From the NCBI GenBank assembly GCA_017590115.1, contig JAGGNK010013670.1, positions 62,001 to 126,000 of the forward strand: DNA of 64,000 nt. The letters are read 5' to 3'. The position numbers and the translations under genes are program-made. Under the pieces are notes generated by a model, which searched no databases, was not told the DNA's origin, and saw only the letters and a list, made by a program, of their open reading frames with translations. Shown here piece after piece: positions 40,390 through 52,673 of this stretch. Each line of letters begins with the position of its first letter. The first letter of the stretch is position 1. Source of the stretch: Montifringilla adamsi (Eukaryota > Chordata > Aves > Passeriformes > Passeridae).

Positions 40390-42542
40390 TGGGGGTTTTA
40401 GCAAATTCCCAGAGCACAGTGGCTTTTCTTTTGTTACTCAAACCTGGAGGGAGTGTCCATCCATGTGAGGGTGGATAAACTCCATGGCTCAGCAAATGCC
40501 AGGAGTGACAAGACTCCACTTCTCCATGCTGAGCTGGACCAGGACCTTGGGGCCACCAGGATGTCCTGCCCCCATTCTCACCCAGCTGGCAGCCCCAACT
40601 CACCCTCCACAGCCACCCCAAGCCAGGCACTGCCCTGTGGGACCTAGGCACTGCTGAACCCTACTTGTCACTTGCTGGGGGTTTATTGGAGGCAGGTGTT
40701 TGGTGTCCTTGGGGCTGCTCTGAGGAGGACGGAGATAGGATGCAGGGGTGAGTTTGGGTGGGGGTGTAGAGAGGGAGCCTGAGCCCCACAGCAGGGGTTG
40801 AAAGAAGCTGTGCCAGGAGCCAGCAGTGTCCCTGGGCCACTCCTTCCATGTGACAGCTCCGCTTTGCAACAGGGTCTGTGGAGCTGTGTCCTAGCCACGC
40901 TCAGCTCTCAGGACTGGCAACCTCCAGTGGAGCCAGCTGGGCTGCTGGGGCCGATAGCGGGCAGTGGTGGGCGCCGGCGGCCCCTCTGGGGCCCGATAGC
41001 AGGGAGCCATTGGGACGGGTTATCTGGGTGAGCACTCCTTGGCAAGCGCGGGCTGCTCAAGGGCAGCCTGTCCCCAGCGGTGCCGCCAGCCGGGCACCAG
41101 CGCTGGGCTGCATGCCTGGTGCACAAGGTGAACCAAACTGACTCTGGGCTTAGCACCTGGGGTAGAACACAGGGAGAACACGTGGATCTTTGCCCCATTC
41201 CCAGGCAGCCCCTGCCTAGAGCCATGCCCAGCTCCCCAGCTAGACTTTGGAGCCTGTCCCACAGCCAATATTGACTCTCCTGCCCCAGGTCACGGCCCTT
41301 TTCTCTGCCCAAAACAAACCTCCCTGTGGCAGCCAGAGATCCAGAGGCTGCAGCCCTCCAATGCTGGGGCCAGGTAGGGTCCCTGCCCTAGCACCATCAG
41401 CACCACCAGCCTGGGGAAGGGGCTGGATGCCCACCAGCACAGCCAGCGGTACCTAAATCTGCTGAGAGACCCTCAGTGCCCCCCCAGCAACACCACATGG
41501 ACTTCACACCTCATCCACCACACCAGCTCCTGGGGGAGGAAAAGGCTTTTCTCAGCTCAGTGATCCAACTTCTCCTGACTTCCCAGCATCCCAGGGGTGG
41601 CAGGGAGCACATTAAAGGTGCTTTAACCATCACAGCAGCCCTGGCACAACTCGATGGTGGGTGAGGGGTCCCAACCCCAGCCTTTGCCCCCACTCCAGCC
41701 ATAAGGGGGAGTCTTGCCCCTGTCCTCCAGCCACAGTTTTGATAGTCTGAACCCTGAATGATTCTTCAAATGGGGGCCAAGGGCTGTTGGGATGAGCAGT
41801 GGATGCCAGGTTGAGTGCTGGAGGGAGGGTTCATTGCTGGATTGTTGCTCCCTGGACAAGAGTTGACCCTCCCTGGAGCCCAGAGCTGCCCAGCCTGCAG
41901 GCTGGCTAATTAGATGATGGACAAGTCTAAGCATCAGTAGAGCTGTGTTGCCCCTACAGATCCTGCTTGCCACAGGTGCTGTGCTGCCTATGCCCCTGCC
42001 ACAGCCCCCTGCCCACATCTCTTCCCTAGCACCAGGAACCCCTGGCACATCCCTGGGGACAGCCAGGCAAAACAGCCCCATCAAACCCCTGCAGAGGTGA
42101 GCTGGCCCCGGCCAGCTCCTCAGGATGTCTCGGGGAAGGGTAGGTACTCCCCCCTCTCTGAGCCCCTGCAGAGCCACACTCCTGCCCACCCTGTGCCCAC
42201 CAGCCCCAGCTCCCCCTGCCAGCTCCACCAGCACCAGCTGAAGCTTGAATTTCCCTCCGGACAATGGGGAAGGCGAGCTGGGATTGTAACCAGAGCAGGA
42301 GATAAATAAAGCTGCCCAGAAGTTTCCATTACCCGCACCTCGGCTTCTGTGGGGGATATCAAAGCTGAGCCCTCTGTGCCCCAAGATCCCGTGCCCCCAG
42401 CCCATCTCCCTGGCTCCAGGCCTGCCCCCTCAAAGCCCCTCAGCCCGGCACTGAGGCTCCGGCAGCTGATGGCACTGGCACAAATCACCTTCAGACCATG
42501 GAGTGGAAAGGTGATTTGTAAGTGTCCTAGCACAGGAAAACC

Positions 42543-42583
42543 CTCCTCCTCCTCCTCCTCCTCCTCCTCTTCCTCCTCCTCCT
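42543..42583 (+). repeat. (CTC)n microsatellite
   Basis: About 41 nt of CCT/CTC triplets with one CTTC interruption, between the converging ends of BAZ1B and FZD9. Poly-Ser, poly-Glu and poly-Arg frames over it are artefacts. Confidence 0.95.
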
Positions 42584-42779
42584 GGCCGGGGGGCAGAACT
42601 GGCCCCAGGGAAGGCACGGAGGTGAACTGGATGGTGGCACCTGCTTGCCAGAGACAGAGGCACCCCAGCATGGCCTGACATGGCCTGGCCCGACATGAAA
42701 GCCCCCAAACTGGGGTGGGGTCCCATGGGGGAGTTCTTGATCCCCTGGAATCCCTGCAAACAGCACCAGGCTTGGATCA

Positions 42780-43121
42780 AATAACACATCCAGGGTTTAT
42801 TGTTTTTTCCATTCCTCGCAGCTAATGATCAAAAAATATTTAAAATAAATTACAGAATTAAATAAACATGGATGGATTATTCCTCTCCCTGTCCCTTCCC
42901 CACCATCCCCCACAGAAAGCGTTAGAAGAGTCACTGGATTTGGTAACAGCAACAACAAAACATCCTCTAGGAAAAAGCAGCTACTTGTCAGTGAGTGGTG
43001 CTGGGGGTCCTGCAGCCTCGCCCCCTAAACCTGGGAGTGTCCCTCCTGCCGCCACACAGCCCTTGCCCTTGCCCCTTACCCGTGAGGCCACTTCTTCCGC
43101 TGTGGGGGGCAGCCCCCGTCT
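42780..43121 (-). other. FZD9: FZD9 3' UTR
   Basis: About 340 nt from the stop codon to the first AATAAA on the minus strand (42801-42796). Sequence past it on the minus strand is TG-rich (TGTGTTATTTG). The end is inferred from the signal only. Confidence 0.65.
42796..42801 (-). promoter_or_regulatory. FZD9 poly(A) signal AATAAA
   Basis: Plus strand TTTATT, reading AATAAA on the minus strand, about 320 nt past the FZD9 stop. It is the only canonical signal I found close to the gene end. Confidence 0.65.
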
Positions 43122-44876
43122 CTAGACGTGAGTCGGGTTGTCCAGGTACGGGTCAGTCTTGGTCATGTGCAGCATGACTGTGGGGGCTTTGTAGTGGCAG
43201 TGTCCCCCACCACAGCTGACCCCACTGCAGGGCTTGCTCCGCGTCCTCATGCCCAGCCGCCTGTTGCACAGGCTCTGCCAGGTCTGCAGCGTTTTAGAGC
43301 TCCACACCCACACCCCGCTGGTGATGCCCACCACCAGTGACATGAAAATCTTTAGCATGAAGACAGCCACAGTGGGCACTGAGGCCTCAAGGGAGCAGTC
43401 GGTGGCACGGCGGCCAGGCAGGCGTAGGCAGCCATGCTCCAGCGCCCGCAGCATCCAGTAATCCACATTCAGCCGCTCGTAGAAGTAGCAGACAATGACA
43501 CAGGTGGCTGGGACGGTGTAGAGGATGGAAAAAACCCCAATCTTCACCATCAGCTTCTCCAGCTTCTCCGTGTTGGTGCCACCCGTTTTCATGATCTTCC
43601 GGATGTGGAAGAGGGCAACGAAGCCAGTGAGAATGAAGGAGGTGCCGATGACCAGGTAGCAGGAGAGGGGGATGAGGACAAAGCCGGTCAGGGCACTGAC
43701 GTCCATGCTCCCCACATAGCACAGCCCGGTGAGCTCATCCCCTGCCACCTTCCGCATGGTGAGGATGACAATGGTCTTCATGGCTGGGATGCCCCAGGCG
43801 GCCATGTGGAAGTAGCTGCTGTGGGCCTCGATAGCCTCATGTCCCCATTTCTTTCCAGCAGCCAGGAACCAGGTGAGGGTGAGGACAACCCACCAGAGAG
43901 AGCTAGCCATGCCAAAATAGTAGAGGATGAGGAAGACAATGGTGCAGCCTGTGCTCTCCAGCCCCTCCTGTATGATGTAGAGCTCACCGTTCTCCCGGTC
44001 ACAGGCAATGTTCTCAGCCCCAGCCACAGAGCGGATGATGAAGGCCACAGAGTAGACGTTGTAGCACATGGAGAGGAAAATGATGGGCCTTTCAGGGTAC
44101 TGGAAGCGGTGGGGGTCGAGCAGAAAAGTAAGGACAGTGAAGGCAGTGGAGACGAAGCAGAGGGTGGACCAGACAGCCATCCAGATGAAGGCAAAGTCCT
44201 TGTCCTCCCGGGACCAGTACACGTCCACCCCGGGGGAGCACCTGGGTGCACACGAGAGGCTCTTCTCCACATACTGGAACTTCTCAGGATTGTCACAAGC
44301 CCCCAGCCCATTGGGTCCCCGTCCCTCAGTAGCGGTGCCAGGTGGCCATGGCCGGGGGGCCACGGGCAGCATCCCCTGTCCCTTGTGCGGCTCAGCGGCT
44401 GAGGCATTTTCAGGGGCCTCCATGCAGAGGGCATTGGGGTCATTCTTGGTGGGCAACCTGCCACAGTCAAGTGACTCAGGCCAGCCGAAATTGAATTGTT
44501 CCATGATGGGGACGCACTTGTGGCGGGCCTGCTCACACATGGGGCGGCAGGCAGGGATGCTGGCGCTCACCTGATCGGTGCACATGGGTGCGTAGAGGGA
44601 GCAGAGGAAGAAGCGCAGGTGAACGTGGCAGCCGTACTCCACCAGAGGGGCGAACTCGTGCAGCTTCAGTGCGGCCTCACGCTGGCTCTCGTGTCCCAGC
44701 AGGTTGGGCATGCGGGTCAGGTTGTACCCGATCCCCCGGCACATCGGGATGTCCACAGGCTGGCACCGCGCCGCCCGCCCCCGCGGGCCCTCCAGTCCCG
44801 CCAGCTCCAACCCATGACCGCCCACTCCAAAATGCCACAGCACCCACAGGGCCACCCGCAGCCGTGCCGCCGCCAT
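43122..44876 (-). CDS. FZD9: FZD9, frizzled class receptor 9 (complete, single exon)
   Basis: Seven-pass plasma-membrane Wnt receptor. It is 584 aa, against about 591 in human, and intronless as in other vertebrates. The start ATG (44876-44874) has G at -3 and +4 and opens a hydrophobic signal peptide (about residues 1-20). The Cys-rich Wnt-binding domain has exactly ten Cys: 38, 46, 83, 92, 99, 110, 114, 121, 138, 151, with N-glycosylation sites at N52 and N157. Seven hydrophobic segments run from about residue 229 to 526. The cytoplasmic Dishevelled-binding KTxxxW is K528-W533 ([10 protein letters not shown]). The C terminus PTHV fits a class I PDZ ligand. [18 protein letters not shown] near the end is FZD9-specific compared with FZD10. 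It converges on BAZ1B, conserving Williams-region synteny. The signal peptide and the 172-190 linker are the most diverged parts. Confidence 0.98.
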   Translation of the reverse strand: MAAARLRVALWVLWHFGVGGHGLELAGLEGPRGRAARCQPVDIPMCRGIGYNLTRMPNLLGHESQREAALKLHEFAPLVEYGCHVHLRFFLCSLYAPMCTDQVSASIPACRPMCEQARHKCVPIMEQFNFGWPESLDCGRLPTKNDPNALCMEAPENASAAEPHKGQGMLPVAPRPWPPGTATEGRGPNGLGACDNPEKFQYVEKSLSCAPRCSPGVDVYWSREDKDFAFIWMAVWSTLCFVSTAFTVLTFLLDPHRFQYPERPIIFLSMCYNVYSVAFIIRSVAGAENIACDRENGELYIIQEGLESTGCTIVFLILYYFGMASSLWWVVLTLTWFLAAGKKWGHEAIEAHSSYFHMAAWGIPAMKTIVILTMRKVAGDELTGLCYVGSMDVSALTGFVLIPLSCYLVIGTSFILTGFVALFHIRKIMKTGGTNTEKLEKLMVKIGVFSILYTVPATCVIVCYFYERLNVDYWMLRALEHGCLRLPGRRATDCSLEASVPTVAVFMLKIFMSLVVGITSGVWVWSSKTLQTWQSLCNRRLGMRTRSKPCSGVSCGGGHCHYKAPTVMLHMTKTDPYLDNPTHV

Positions 44877-45175
44877 CGCCCGCCGCCCGCACCGGCCCCG
44901 CGGCTGCTAGAGCTCCGCCATCGCCCGGCCACGCTGCCCCCGCCGCCACGGGGCCGATCGCTGCGGAAAAAATATTTAAAATAACGACACCGGCAGCACC
45001 GCCGAGCGCTCCCGCCCCTCCCCGCCCCGCCAGGCGTGTCTGGGAGGGGGCCGGACGGGACGGGGAGGGGCGGGAGGCGGGATCCACGCCGGGAACCGGC
45101 AGCGAGGTCTGCGCGCTGCCCTGAAGCTCCCGGCGCTGGGGACACGCGGGCGGGGGGAGCGCTGTCCCGCAGCAC
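44560..45175 (-). promoter_or_regulatory. FZD9 CpG-island promoter and 5' region
   Basis: Very GC- and CpG-rich sequence covers the 5' end of the FZD9 coding region and about 300 bp upstream. GC boxes of GGGCGG type occur on both strands (CCCGCCCC at about 45010, GGGGCGGG at about 45067). An isolated AT block (44967-44983, TATTTTAAATATTTTTT on the minus strand) sits about 95 bp upstream of the ATG and could serve as a TATA-like element. The transcription start site is not determinable from sequence. Confidence 0.6.
45042..45081 (+). promoter_or_regulatory. Potential G-quadruplex in the FZD9 upstream region
   Basis: At least six runs of three or more G within 40 nt with short loops. It lies about 170-205 bp upstream of the FZD9 ATG, on the strand opposite the FZD9 sense strand. 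This is a sequence pattern only. Confidence 0.5.
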
Positions 45176-45180
45176 GCTTA

Positions 45181-45740
45181 TAGAGACACGGACGCACACG
45201 TGCATAAACAGAACATTTACACAGGTGTAGATAGACAGGTACACACGTGCGCGCTCTCACACACACTAATGAGCATGTGTCCCTGTGCGCGCACACACGC
45301 AACATACACACTGACAGACATGCACACCCTTCCGCACATCTACATACACCATGTGCACACCCTAACGTGCACATGCCCACACACACGTACACACTATCAC
45401 ACTAAAACACACACACATGCACACATTAACATGCACTAACACACACAGAGCTTCACACTAATCTGCACACACACACATACATTGACACACGTGCCCATAC
45501 CGTGTGTGTGTCCATGTGTACACGCACATACATTCACACGCACATGCCCACGCACACGCAGACAAGCACAGACAGGCTAACACACGCACACATGCACGCA
45601 TAAAAGCATACACATACACTAACATACCCGTGCACATATACTCACAGACAGACACACATGCACATGCACACACTGCCAGCCAGGCCCCGCACACCCACAG
45701 GGGCGTGCACTAGCACATGTATGCACACATACACATGGGC
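45181..45740. repeat. Imperfect CA/TG-rich tract (purine-pyrimidine alternating)
   Basis: About 0.55 kb made mainly of ACACAC steps broken by ATGC, GCAC and CATACA variants, with units like ACACACATGCACAC recurring without fixed period. It starts right after the FZD9 CpG island. Open frames rich in His/Thr or Cys/Val across it are by-products of the repeat. Confidence 0.9.
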
Positions 45741-48256
45741 ACAGGATCACACAGGACCTCACAGATGCCCAGACCTGCCGGGTGCTGCCAGGCCCCGCTG
45801 TGTGCCGGCAGGGTGTGCATGAGCAGCTGAGCACACCTGGGCACACCCCAGGGCTTGTTGTCCCTGGGGGAGGGATCCTCTCCCCGCAGGGTGACATGCC
45901 TCAGTCTGGGAACACAAACTGCCGCTTTGGTGCCACTGCTGAGAACTGGGGAACTCACAGCACGTGACACATGGTGCCTATGCCCCTGGGGTTGAGCATG
46001 TGGTAGGACAGTGGAGACTCTGGGAAATGGTCAGCTCCAGTGCCCACAGCACAGGCCAGGAAAGCCATGTCCCCAGCTGAACAATTCAATCAGGCACAGG
46101 GTAGGGGACAGCAATGTCACTATAAGGCCAGGGCAGCTCCGGGGAGGTGACATAAGTCAGGGTGGTCAAGCCGGGGCTGCCAGACCCCAAAGTCCAGTGT
46201 CCCACTCACATGGTGACAAATTACATCCAAGGCACGAGGATGGGTTACACTCTGGGGTTGGCAGCACCCCGAGGACGGGCTGTGCAGCCCAGGCCACCAT
46301 CAGAAGGTGTGATCAGCAGCGCCCACTCCAACGAGCTGCCGATCCCAGGTCAGCCCAGGTTGCTCTGTGCCATCTCCAGCACCCCTTTTGGAGCAGCTCG
46401 TCCACCCTGGGTTGATTCCAGCATGGTCCCTGGAGTGTCCTGTGGGACATCTGGCATCCAGTGCCTGGCTGGCGCCAGGGGGTCCGGGCATCCAGCCATT
46501 CCTAGGCATTCTCACAGCCCTGTGATTTCTTTAGTAACAGCATAACAACCTGTCAGCGCGGCTCCTAATCACTGACACCCACTGTGCAGGATCCAAACAT
46601 CCCGGGTCTGGTGCTATAGGGAAATTCCATGGGAGCTGCTTATCAGCCATGTAACAGAGCAGGAGATAAGGCGTCGCCCCGGAATTTCCCTCTAACATGG
46701 GGTGTCTGCACAATGGGCTCTGGGGCCCTGTGGAAAGGGTTATTGGGGGATATTTGGAATTATTTGGGATGTTGGGATGTTGGGATGTTTGTCACCTTGG
46801 CCACCAGCTCTGGGGGGTTTCAGAAATCACTGTTCTACGTGCCCAATGATACAAAGCAGCTTCAGTGGGCTTCGTGACATGGATTATGGCCACATACTCT
46901 AAGAAATGGCTGTTTGGGGGTAGTTTGTGCTGTGGTGCAGTCCTGGGGACAAATTGTCACTCATAGCTGAGCAGCAAAGTGATGGGGTTTGAGGTGGCAC
47001 CTGCAGTGTGCTGGGACCTTTTTCCCTGGGTCCTTCATCTCTCCAACCCCCCAGACCTGGGGCACATGTCCTGTGTGAGGTGAGGGACCCAAGGCAGTCA
47101 CTGCCACCACTCCAGGACACCCCAAACACCACTCTGGCCACGGAGGCTTCCCTTCAAGGAATTGATTGCTAAGGAAAGCTGAGAAGCAACACCTGGAATA
47201 CCTGAAACGTCTCTGACCCAGCCCCAGCTGTGGAGTGAAGGTCCTGGATGGGTGGTGGGCACAGACAGGGGCTGGATGAGACCCAGGATCCTAGCCCCAT
47301 CTTCCTGGTTCACCCCCATGGGTGCCTTCCACCTGGACTATGAAAGGTTAAGGGGTGGGGGGCACAGAGGGCACAAATAAATATATTTTAATTTAATTTT
47401 GCTTTAATATGTAAAACTGTTGCTCTTGGCTCCTGTTACTGCAGCCTGGCCAAGAGCAACACAGGGATTTTTGGAGTCAAGGTGCTCCTTGTAGAGGTGC
47501 GGCTGCCCCTAACCTCTGCCCTGCACCTTGGGGTGCTCCTCCCTCACCCCCCCAGGTACTCCACGGGGTGCCAAGCCCTGCCTGAGCCACAGGGACCTTC
47601 CCGGAATTTCATCTCACCCCAGAGGTATGCAGGGGGTATCGGGAGGTACCACCAGCACCCCAAGCCTTGCCCTTGCACTGCCCCACTGCCTGTGCCCGAT
47701 GGAGAAGTGACCTGTCCCTGCCTCTCGCACGCCCGGGGAACGCGGGGGCAGCGCGGCAGGGGGACACGCCGGCCACGCACAGAAGCCGAGATCTCCAGCA
47801 GGTCTGGGAGCCCCACAGTGAAAACAAGAACCCCAGGTAGAGCAACACAGAGATTTACGGTCTTGGAAGTGGCCCTGCACTGTGGATCCAAGATCAATAG
47901 CAGAAAGAAAGGGCTCTCAGAACTGCTCAGGAATCCTGCCCGGGAAGCGGCCAGGCAGGCGAGCAGGACGGATCGCCGGAGCCCGGGAGCCTGTGGTTCC
48001 TGGCACAGCTTTGCCCCATTTCCTTTCTTCCCGTCAACAGCGCCTGAAACCTGTGCGAGAGCCTCGGCAAGGGGAGGGGCTGAATGGAAAAAATCCACTG
48101 GCTGCCCCCTCGGGCACAGGGGGCTGCAGCAGTGCCCCTCTGGACAGCCATGGCAGGGGGGAGCGCGTCTTTCTGGGAGGAAGGGCTTGGGGGATCCTCT
48201 TGGCACCAGAGAGGGGGACAGCCCTGGTGGGAGTCAGTGAGGGCAGTGGAGGTGGC

Positions 48257-48665
48257 GTAGTGGAGCAAGGGAAGAGGTGGTGGAGCTGGGGAAAGGGTGA
48301 TGGAGCAAGAGAGGAAGCAATGGATGTGAGGAGAGGGAGGGGAGAGAGGATGGTGAAATGGAACTGGGTGAGTGGTGGAATAGGGAAGACAGTCATGGAG
48401 GTGAGGAAGGAGCAGTAGAGTAGAGGAGGTGGTGATGAAGCTGGAGAGGGGAGCAACAGAGCCTGGGAGAGGGTGATGGAGCAGAGAAGGGAGTGATAGA
48501 GCTGGACAAGGGAGGAAGTGACTCATCCAGGGAGGAGGTAATCGACTTGGGGAAGGGGTCAGCAGGGCAGGGGAGGGGGCAATAGGGCAAGGGAGGGTGC
48601 ATAACGGCAGGGGATTGGAAGATGGAGCTGGGGAGTGTGCAGTGGATTTGGGAAGGGGGTGGTGT
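48257..48665 (+). repeat. G-rich minisatellite, unit about 21 bp, roughly 19 copies
   Basis: Degenerate units such as GGAGCTGGGGAAAGGGTGAT, GGAGCAGAGAAGGGAGTGAT and GGAGCTGGGGAGTGTGCAGT follow each other at 19-25 bp spacing. Because 21 is divisible by 3, the complementary strand stays open in several frames and yields long Pro/Ser/His-rich frames (to 267 codons), which I do not treat as genes. Confidence 0.85.
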
Positions 48666-51533
48666 AACTGTGGCAGGACTGTGGGTGCTGCTCTGCCCAG
48701 CCTTGGCCAGGGCAGCAGGACTTGTTGCAAGGAGGTGGGGGCTCCATGCCATCACTGCCCTTGCCTCTGACCTGACAAGCTCCCAGTTCCCACCAGTGCC
48801 TGGCTCGTAGAGAGAGGCAGGGGCTGGGGCAGGGAGAGGAATCCACCTCGTGAGGACAGGACATGTCCATGTGAGCCAGGGCTCTGGGCACCCTGTGCCC
48901 TACCTGCCAGCTTGGAGGCAGGAAATGGCACAGTCCTGCAGGGATCTGGGAGGGATAATTTTCTCTTCCTGAAGAATTTCACAGGAATTGCTGTGCAAAA
49001 GGCCAGTGGCTTCAGTTTCAAAAGGATGCCAGTGCCAGGCCGGATGGGCTGGTGAGCAGGTGAAGGGGTCCATTCTGGGAGCAATCCAAGGGGCTGTGGG
49101 CTGGCACCCACTCAGCCAGAGAGGCAGATTACCCCCTGCCCCAGCCACCATCTCCTTGGGGACACCAGGATCACCATGAGCGATCCTCAAGCCCAAGCTC
49201 CTCCTGCCCCAGGCACAATCCTGTGTGATGCCAATGCACACGCATGTGCAACAGACTGTGCCCACCATAGGACAACTGTTCTCTGTGCCCCTGGGCATGT
49301 TCTGTGCCATGGGCAGGCGCAGTAGGGGAGAAGGATGGGAATTTTGGGGTCTGGTCCCCAAACAAGCATGTGGAGCACAAATAGTGTCCCCAGGCAGCGC
49401 CTCCAGGCAGTGTCTCCTGGCCTGGCTCTCTGTGGGTATTTGTAGTTATAACCCAGCCCATGGTGCAAGGACACTGTGGCCAGGACTCAGGGATGCAGAC
49501 TGACGCATGTGACATTACCAGGGATGGTCTCTGCAGCCTTGTCACCCCATCACTCCGCAGCTGGGGACTTGTGGGCCATGGTGCCAGCCAGCCCCCGCGC
49601 CCCAGCCCTGGCCACAGTATCCCTGCGCCATGACATCCCCATTCACACAGCAGTGACACAAATCAGGGAGGAGGCACACGGCTCAGGGCATGACCTTAAC
49701 CCCAGGATCCCTGGGAGCCTGAGGGACCGGCATGGGGATGGGGACCACATAGAGCTGTGGGACTCAGCGGATGGGGCAGGAGGACAGTGGTGTGTCCCAG
49801 GGGAGCCTTAGATGGGAGAACGAGGGATGAGAAAGACAATGTCCCTACCTTACCCTCTGTATTTTATCTGGTGAGTGTGGTGGCAGCACAAGGGGCTGCT
49901 TTCAGCTCCTGGCAGCACTGAGACACTTGTCCCCAGCAATGGGACTTCTCTCATCAATGGAAAACCTGGATTGAGCCACATCCCACCCTCAGCCTCCTCG
50001 TTTACCCCTGCAGACCCCCTCTAGGAGGACAGGAGTCAGGTGAGCCCTGGCAGCAGCCATTCCCTCTAAACTCTACTGGTGGCAGCAGCTGAAGATTGGA
50101 GCAGCTGCCTGAGAGAGGCAGGTGAACGGCTGGAGCTCCCTCCCAGCTGCCTCCCAGGAAGAGCTGCTCCTATACCCCCATGCTGGGCCATGGGGCCACC
50201 ATCTGTCCCCGCAGGTGATCTTCACTGCCCATCTCTTTTCCTGGCAGCCCAAGAATGGGCCAAGGAGGTTCCTTGAGCTGGGAGCAGGCTCTGAGGTGCT
50301 CCCAGACAATATCCCAAGCCAGCACAGAAACCCTTTCACCCCCAGCCCTGCTTTCCCCCCACAGTGAAGTTTCTTCCCCAGGATCCCCCATCCTGGGGCG
50401 GGTGCTGGCACCAGGTCCTGGTGCTCACATACACACTCAGTCCTTTCTTCAGCCTCACCCACAGGCTCGGTGCTGGCAGGAGGCTTCAAGCTGCACAATG
50501 TGCCTCCTTGTTCACCCGCCCCAGGGTTGGCTTGTGGGGAATGGCAGGGAATCGCCTCCATTTCCTGCTGGAGTTTTATTACATTCACCGTATAAATAAA
50601 TAAATATGATCCAGAGAAGAAGGGGAGAAGCACGGGGCAGGCTGGAGCCAGGCAGAACGTGGGCTGGGACTCAGCCCCACAGCAGCAGGACTGGGGGCAC
50701 CCTGGGAGGGGGTAGGAGATACACCATAGCAGCTGTGTCCTGGGTTGTTCATGCTCCCTGGACCCTCAGTGCCTTTCCAAAAAGCAGCAAAATCCAGGAG
50801 ACAACTGCCTGGTCAGGGACTGTGGTTACCAGTCCAGAAGAGGAGAGGAGAAACCTTCTCCCGAGCAATTTGGGAAGAGTGGGAGCCCCCTCAAGCCCTG
50901 CCGCCTCCCGATGAATTGCTGTGTCACACTGAATGATGCCATGGGCCAGGAACCTCTGCACAGGTTTAGCCTTTTACAGAATAACGGGCTGGACACGGTC
51001 AAAGCAGCATCCCCTGGGAAGAAGGAACATCCTCAGAGAGCTGAGCCCTAGCCCACCGTAGAGCAGGGGGGGGCTCTTGGAACCTGCTAGAAATGGTTTT
51101 ATCACAGCACTGACTTGGGCAAGCTGCCTGCCCACTTGGTTGCCACATCCAACCACGTCTCCAAGTGCAACCTCAAGGCTCTGTCAGCTGTCACTTTCCA
51201 TGGGTGCCCCACAGCCATGGAGGGCTTTCTCCAGGTCCTCTCCTACTGGCAGTGCCATTGGTGCTGTGGTTCTCCAGCTGCATGGACCAGGAGGAAGAAT
51301 CCTGGCTTTGTCAGGGCTCTTGGGTTGTGTTGGTGTAAGCTCCCCCACACAGCTGGGCCCAAGTGCAGGGAGAAGGCAGGAGCAGCCCCAGCTGATGATC
51401 TCCTGTCTCCGATACCTCTGGGTGAGCATATCTCCTCCCAGTTACTGGACAGAGTTATCGGTGCTGGGAAGCCCCACACTGCATTTCTCCCTTTCTTCCC
51501 AGGTCCCAAACACCTTCTAATAGGTGGCATCCC

Positions 51534-51612
51534 AGTCTATGGCAGGAAGTTGGAACAAGAGGATCTTAAAGGTCCCTTCCAATCTACTTCCAAACTACTC
51601 TCTGATTCCATG
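51534..51612 (+). mobile_element. CR1 LINE 3'-end remnant
   Basis: Reads AGTTGGAACAAGAGGATCTT, AAAGGTCCCTTCCAATC and CTCTGATTCCATGG. Only the terminal ~80 bp remain. Confidence 0.8.
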
Positions 51613-52652
51613 GAAGCAGCCCATGTTCAGGCATCATTCTGATGGTTCCTACCCAAGTCTGGGGCACTCCTTGCTCTGATCAAACCATCTGGCACCAGCG
51701 TCCTCCTCCCTGAGCTGGTTCTTCCTTGCGTGCTACCTCTTCTCCTCCTTTCCATATGGAGAACCCTAGGAGATCCTCCTCTCTCACTTGTCCAGAGGAG
51801 AAAGGAGAAAGTTCCTCAGACATGTCTAACCTGATCACCAGAGAGCTGCACAGTGTAACAATTCCATCCCCACCTTTCCTGGGCCCTCTCTGAAGAGGAG
51901 CTGCTGTGGATGAGCTGCAGCTCAAGGACCTGAGTTCCCCAGAGCCTTATTTCTCAAAGAACAGATGTCCTGGCAGGACCAGCTCAAGGGACACAGAATT
52001 TTGACAAGTTTAAGGTAAAGAATTTTCTGCTCTGCTGGAGATGAACCCAGAGCCCTTCTTCCCTTCTGCCTCCCATCACCCACAGGATTTGGGTTCATGT
52101 CGAGATGGAAGGTTCCTGATGGGTCACTTTGCTCTTCGTTGTCACCAGCTGGCCAGATGGGCTCTGACACCTCTCAGGGATCAGAAAACCCCTCACCTGC
52201 CTGGCCCCCCAAACACTCCACTTGGGAAGTTCAGACCGGATCCCCGTCTCCCTGGGGGAGATGGGATTTAGGCACAGGGAATCCAAAGCAGCAAAGAACT
52301 ACACCCCAGATGATCCAAGTGTGTTCCAGAAAAGCAATGTGACCCTTGCCGTTCCCTGCAGCCCCACCCAGTCAGGAGCATGTCATCCCCTCCAGCTCCC
52401 TGCGGCACCCATCCCTTGGGGCAGCAGGCAGCCGGAGGGGCGCATTCCACCAGGGAAGGACTTTGTGCTGGAGCAGCACCAGCGTGACTTCCTTCTATCT
52501 CAAAAACACCCTAATACACCAACATCTCTGAAAGTATTCAAAAACCCAAAGTTTAACAAAAAAAGCAAGCAGCACCATGGCGCGGGAGCCAGCTGCTCCT
52601 TTTCTTTTCCAAAAAATATCTTCACAAGATGAGGCAGTGCCTTGTCAGGTCT

Positions 52653-52673
52653 ATCATCATCATCATCATCATC
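52653..52673 (+). repeat. (ATC)7 microsatellite
   Basis: Seven uninterrupted ATC triplets in intergenic sequence. Confidence 0.95.

Larger units (their letters stand above)
38776..42779. other. Intergenic spacer between converging BAZ1B and FZD9
   Basis: 4 kb containing the solo LTR-like element and the (CTC)n run. A 260-codon minus-strand frame (41623-42405) is Gly/Pro/Ser-rich, without a domain or splice evidence, and probably reflects GC content. Confidence 0.8.

Noticed and set aside
41623..42405. 260-codon minus-strand frame in the BAZ1B-FZD9 spacer
   Set aside because: Gly/Pro/Ser-rich without domains, close to a (CTC)n repeat. No supporting signals.
43434..44402. 322-codon open frame on the plus strand across FZD9
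   Set aside because: Exactly antisense to the conserved FZD9 coding region. The composition follows from the complementary codons and it has no domain.
45200..45713. His/Thr-rich and Cys/Val-rich frames
   Set aside because: Translations of the CA/TG repeat tract.
45181..45740. Possible CRISPR-like or satellite array
   Set aside because: No constant repeat with unique spacers. It is an imperfect dinucleotide-derived tract in a vertebrate genome.
47482..48240. Overlapping long frames, 252 codons plus strand and 220-267 codons minus strand
   Set aside because: Frames on both strands overlap in GC-rich and minisatellite DNA, are low in complexity, and show no domain, splice sites or recognised homology.
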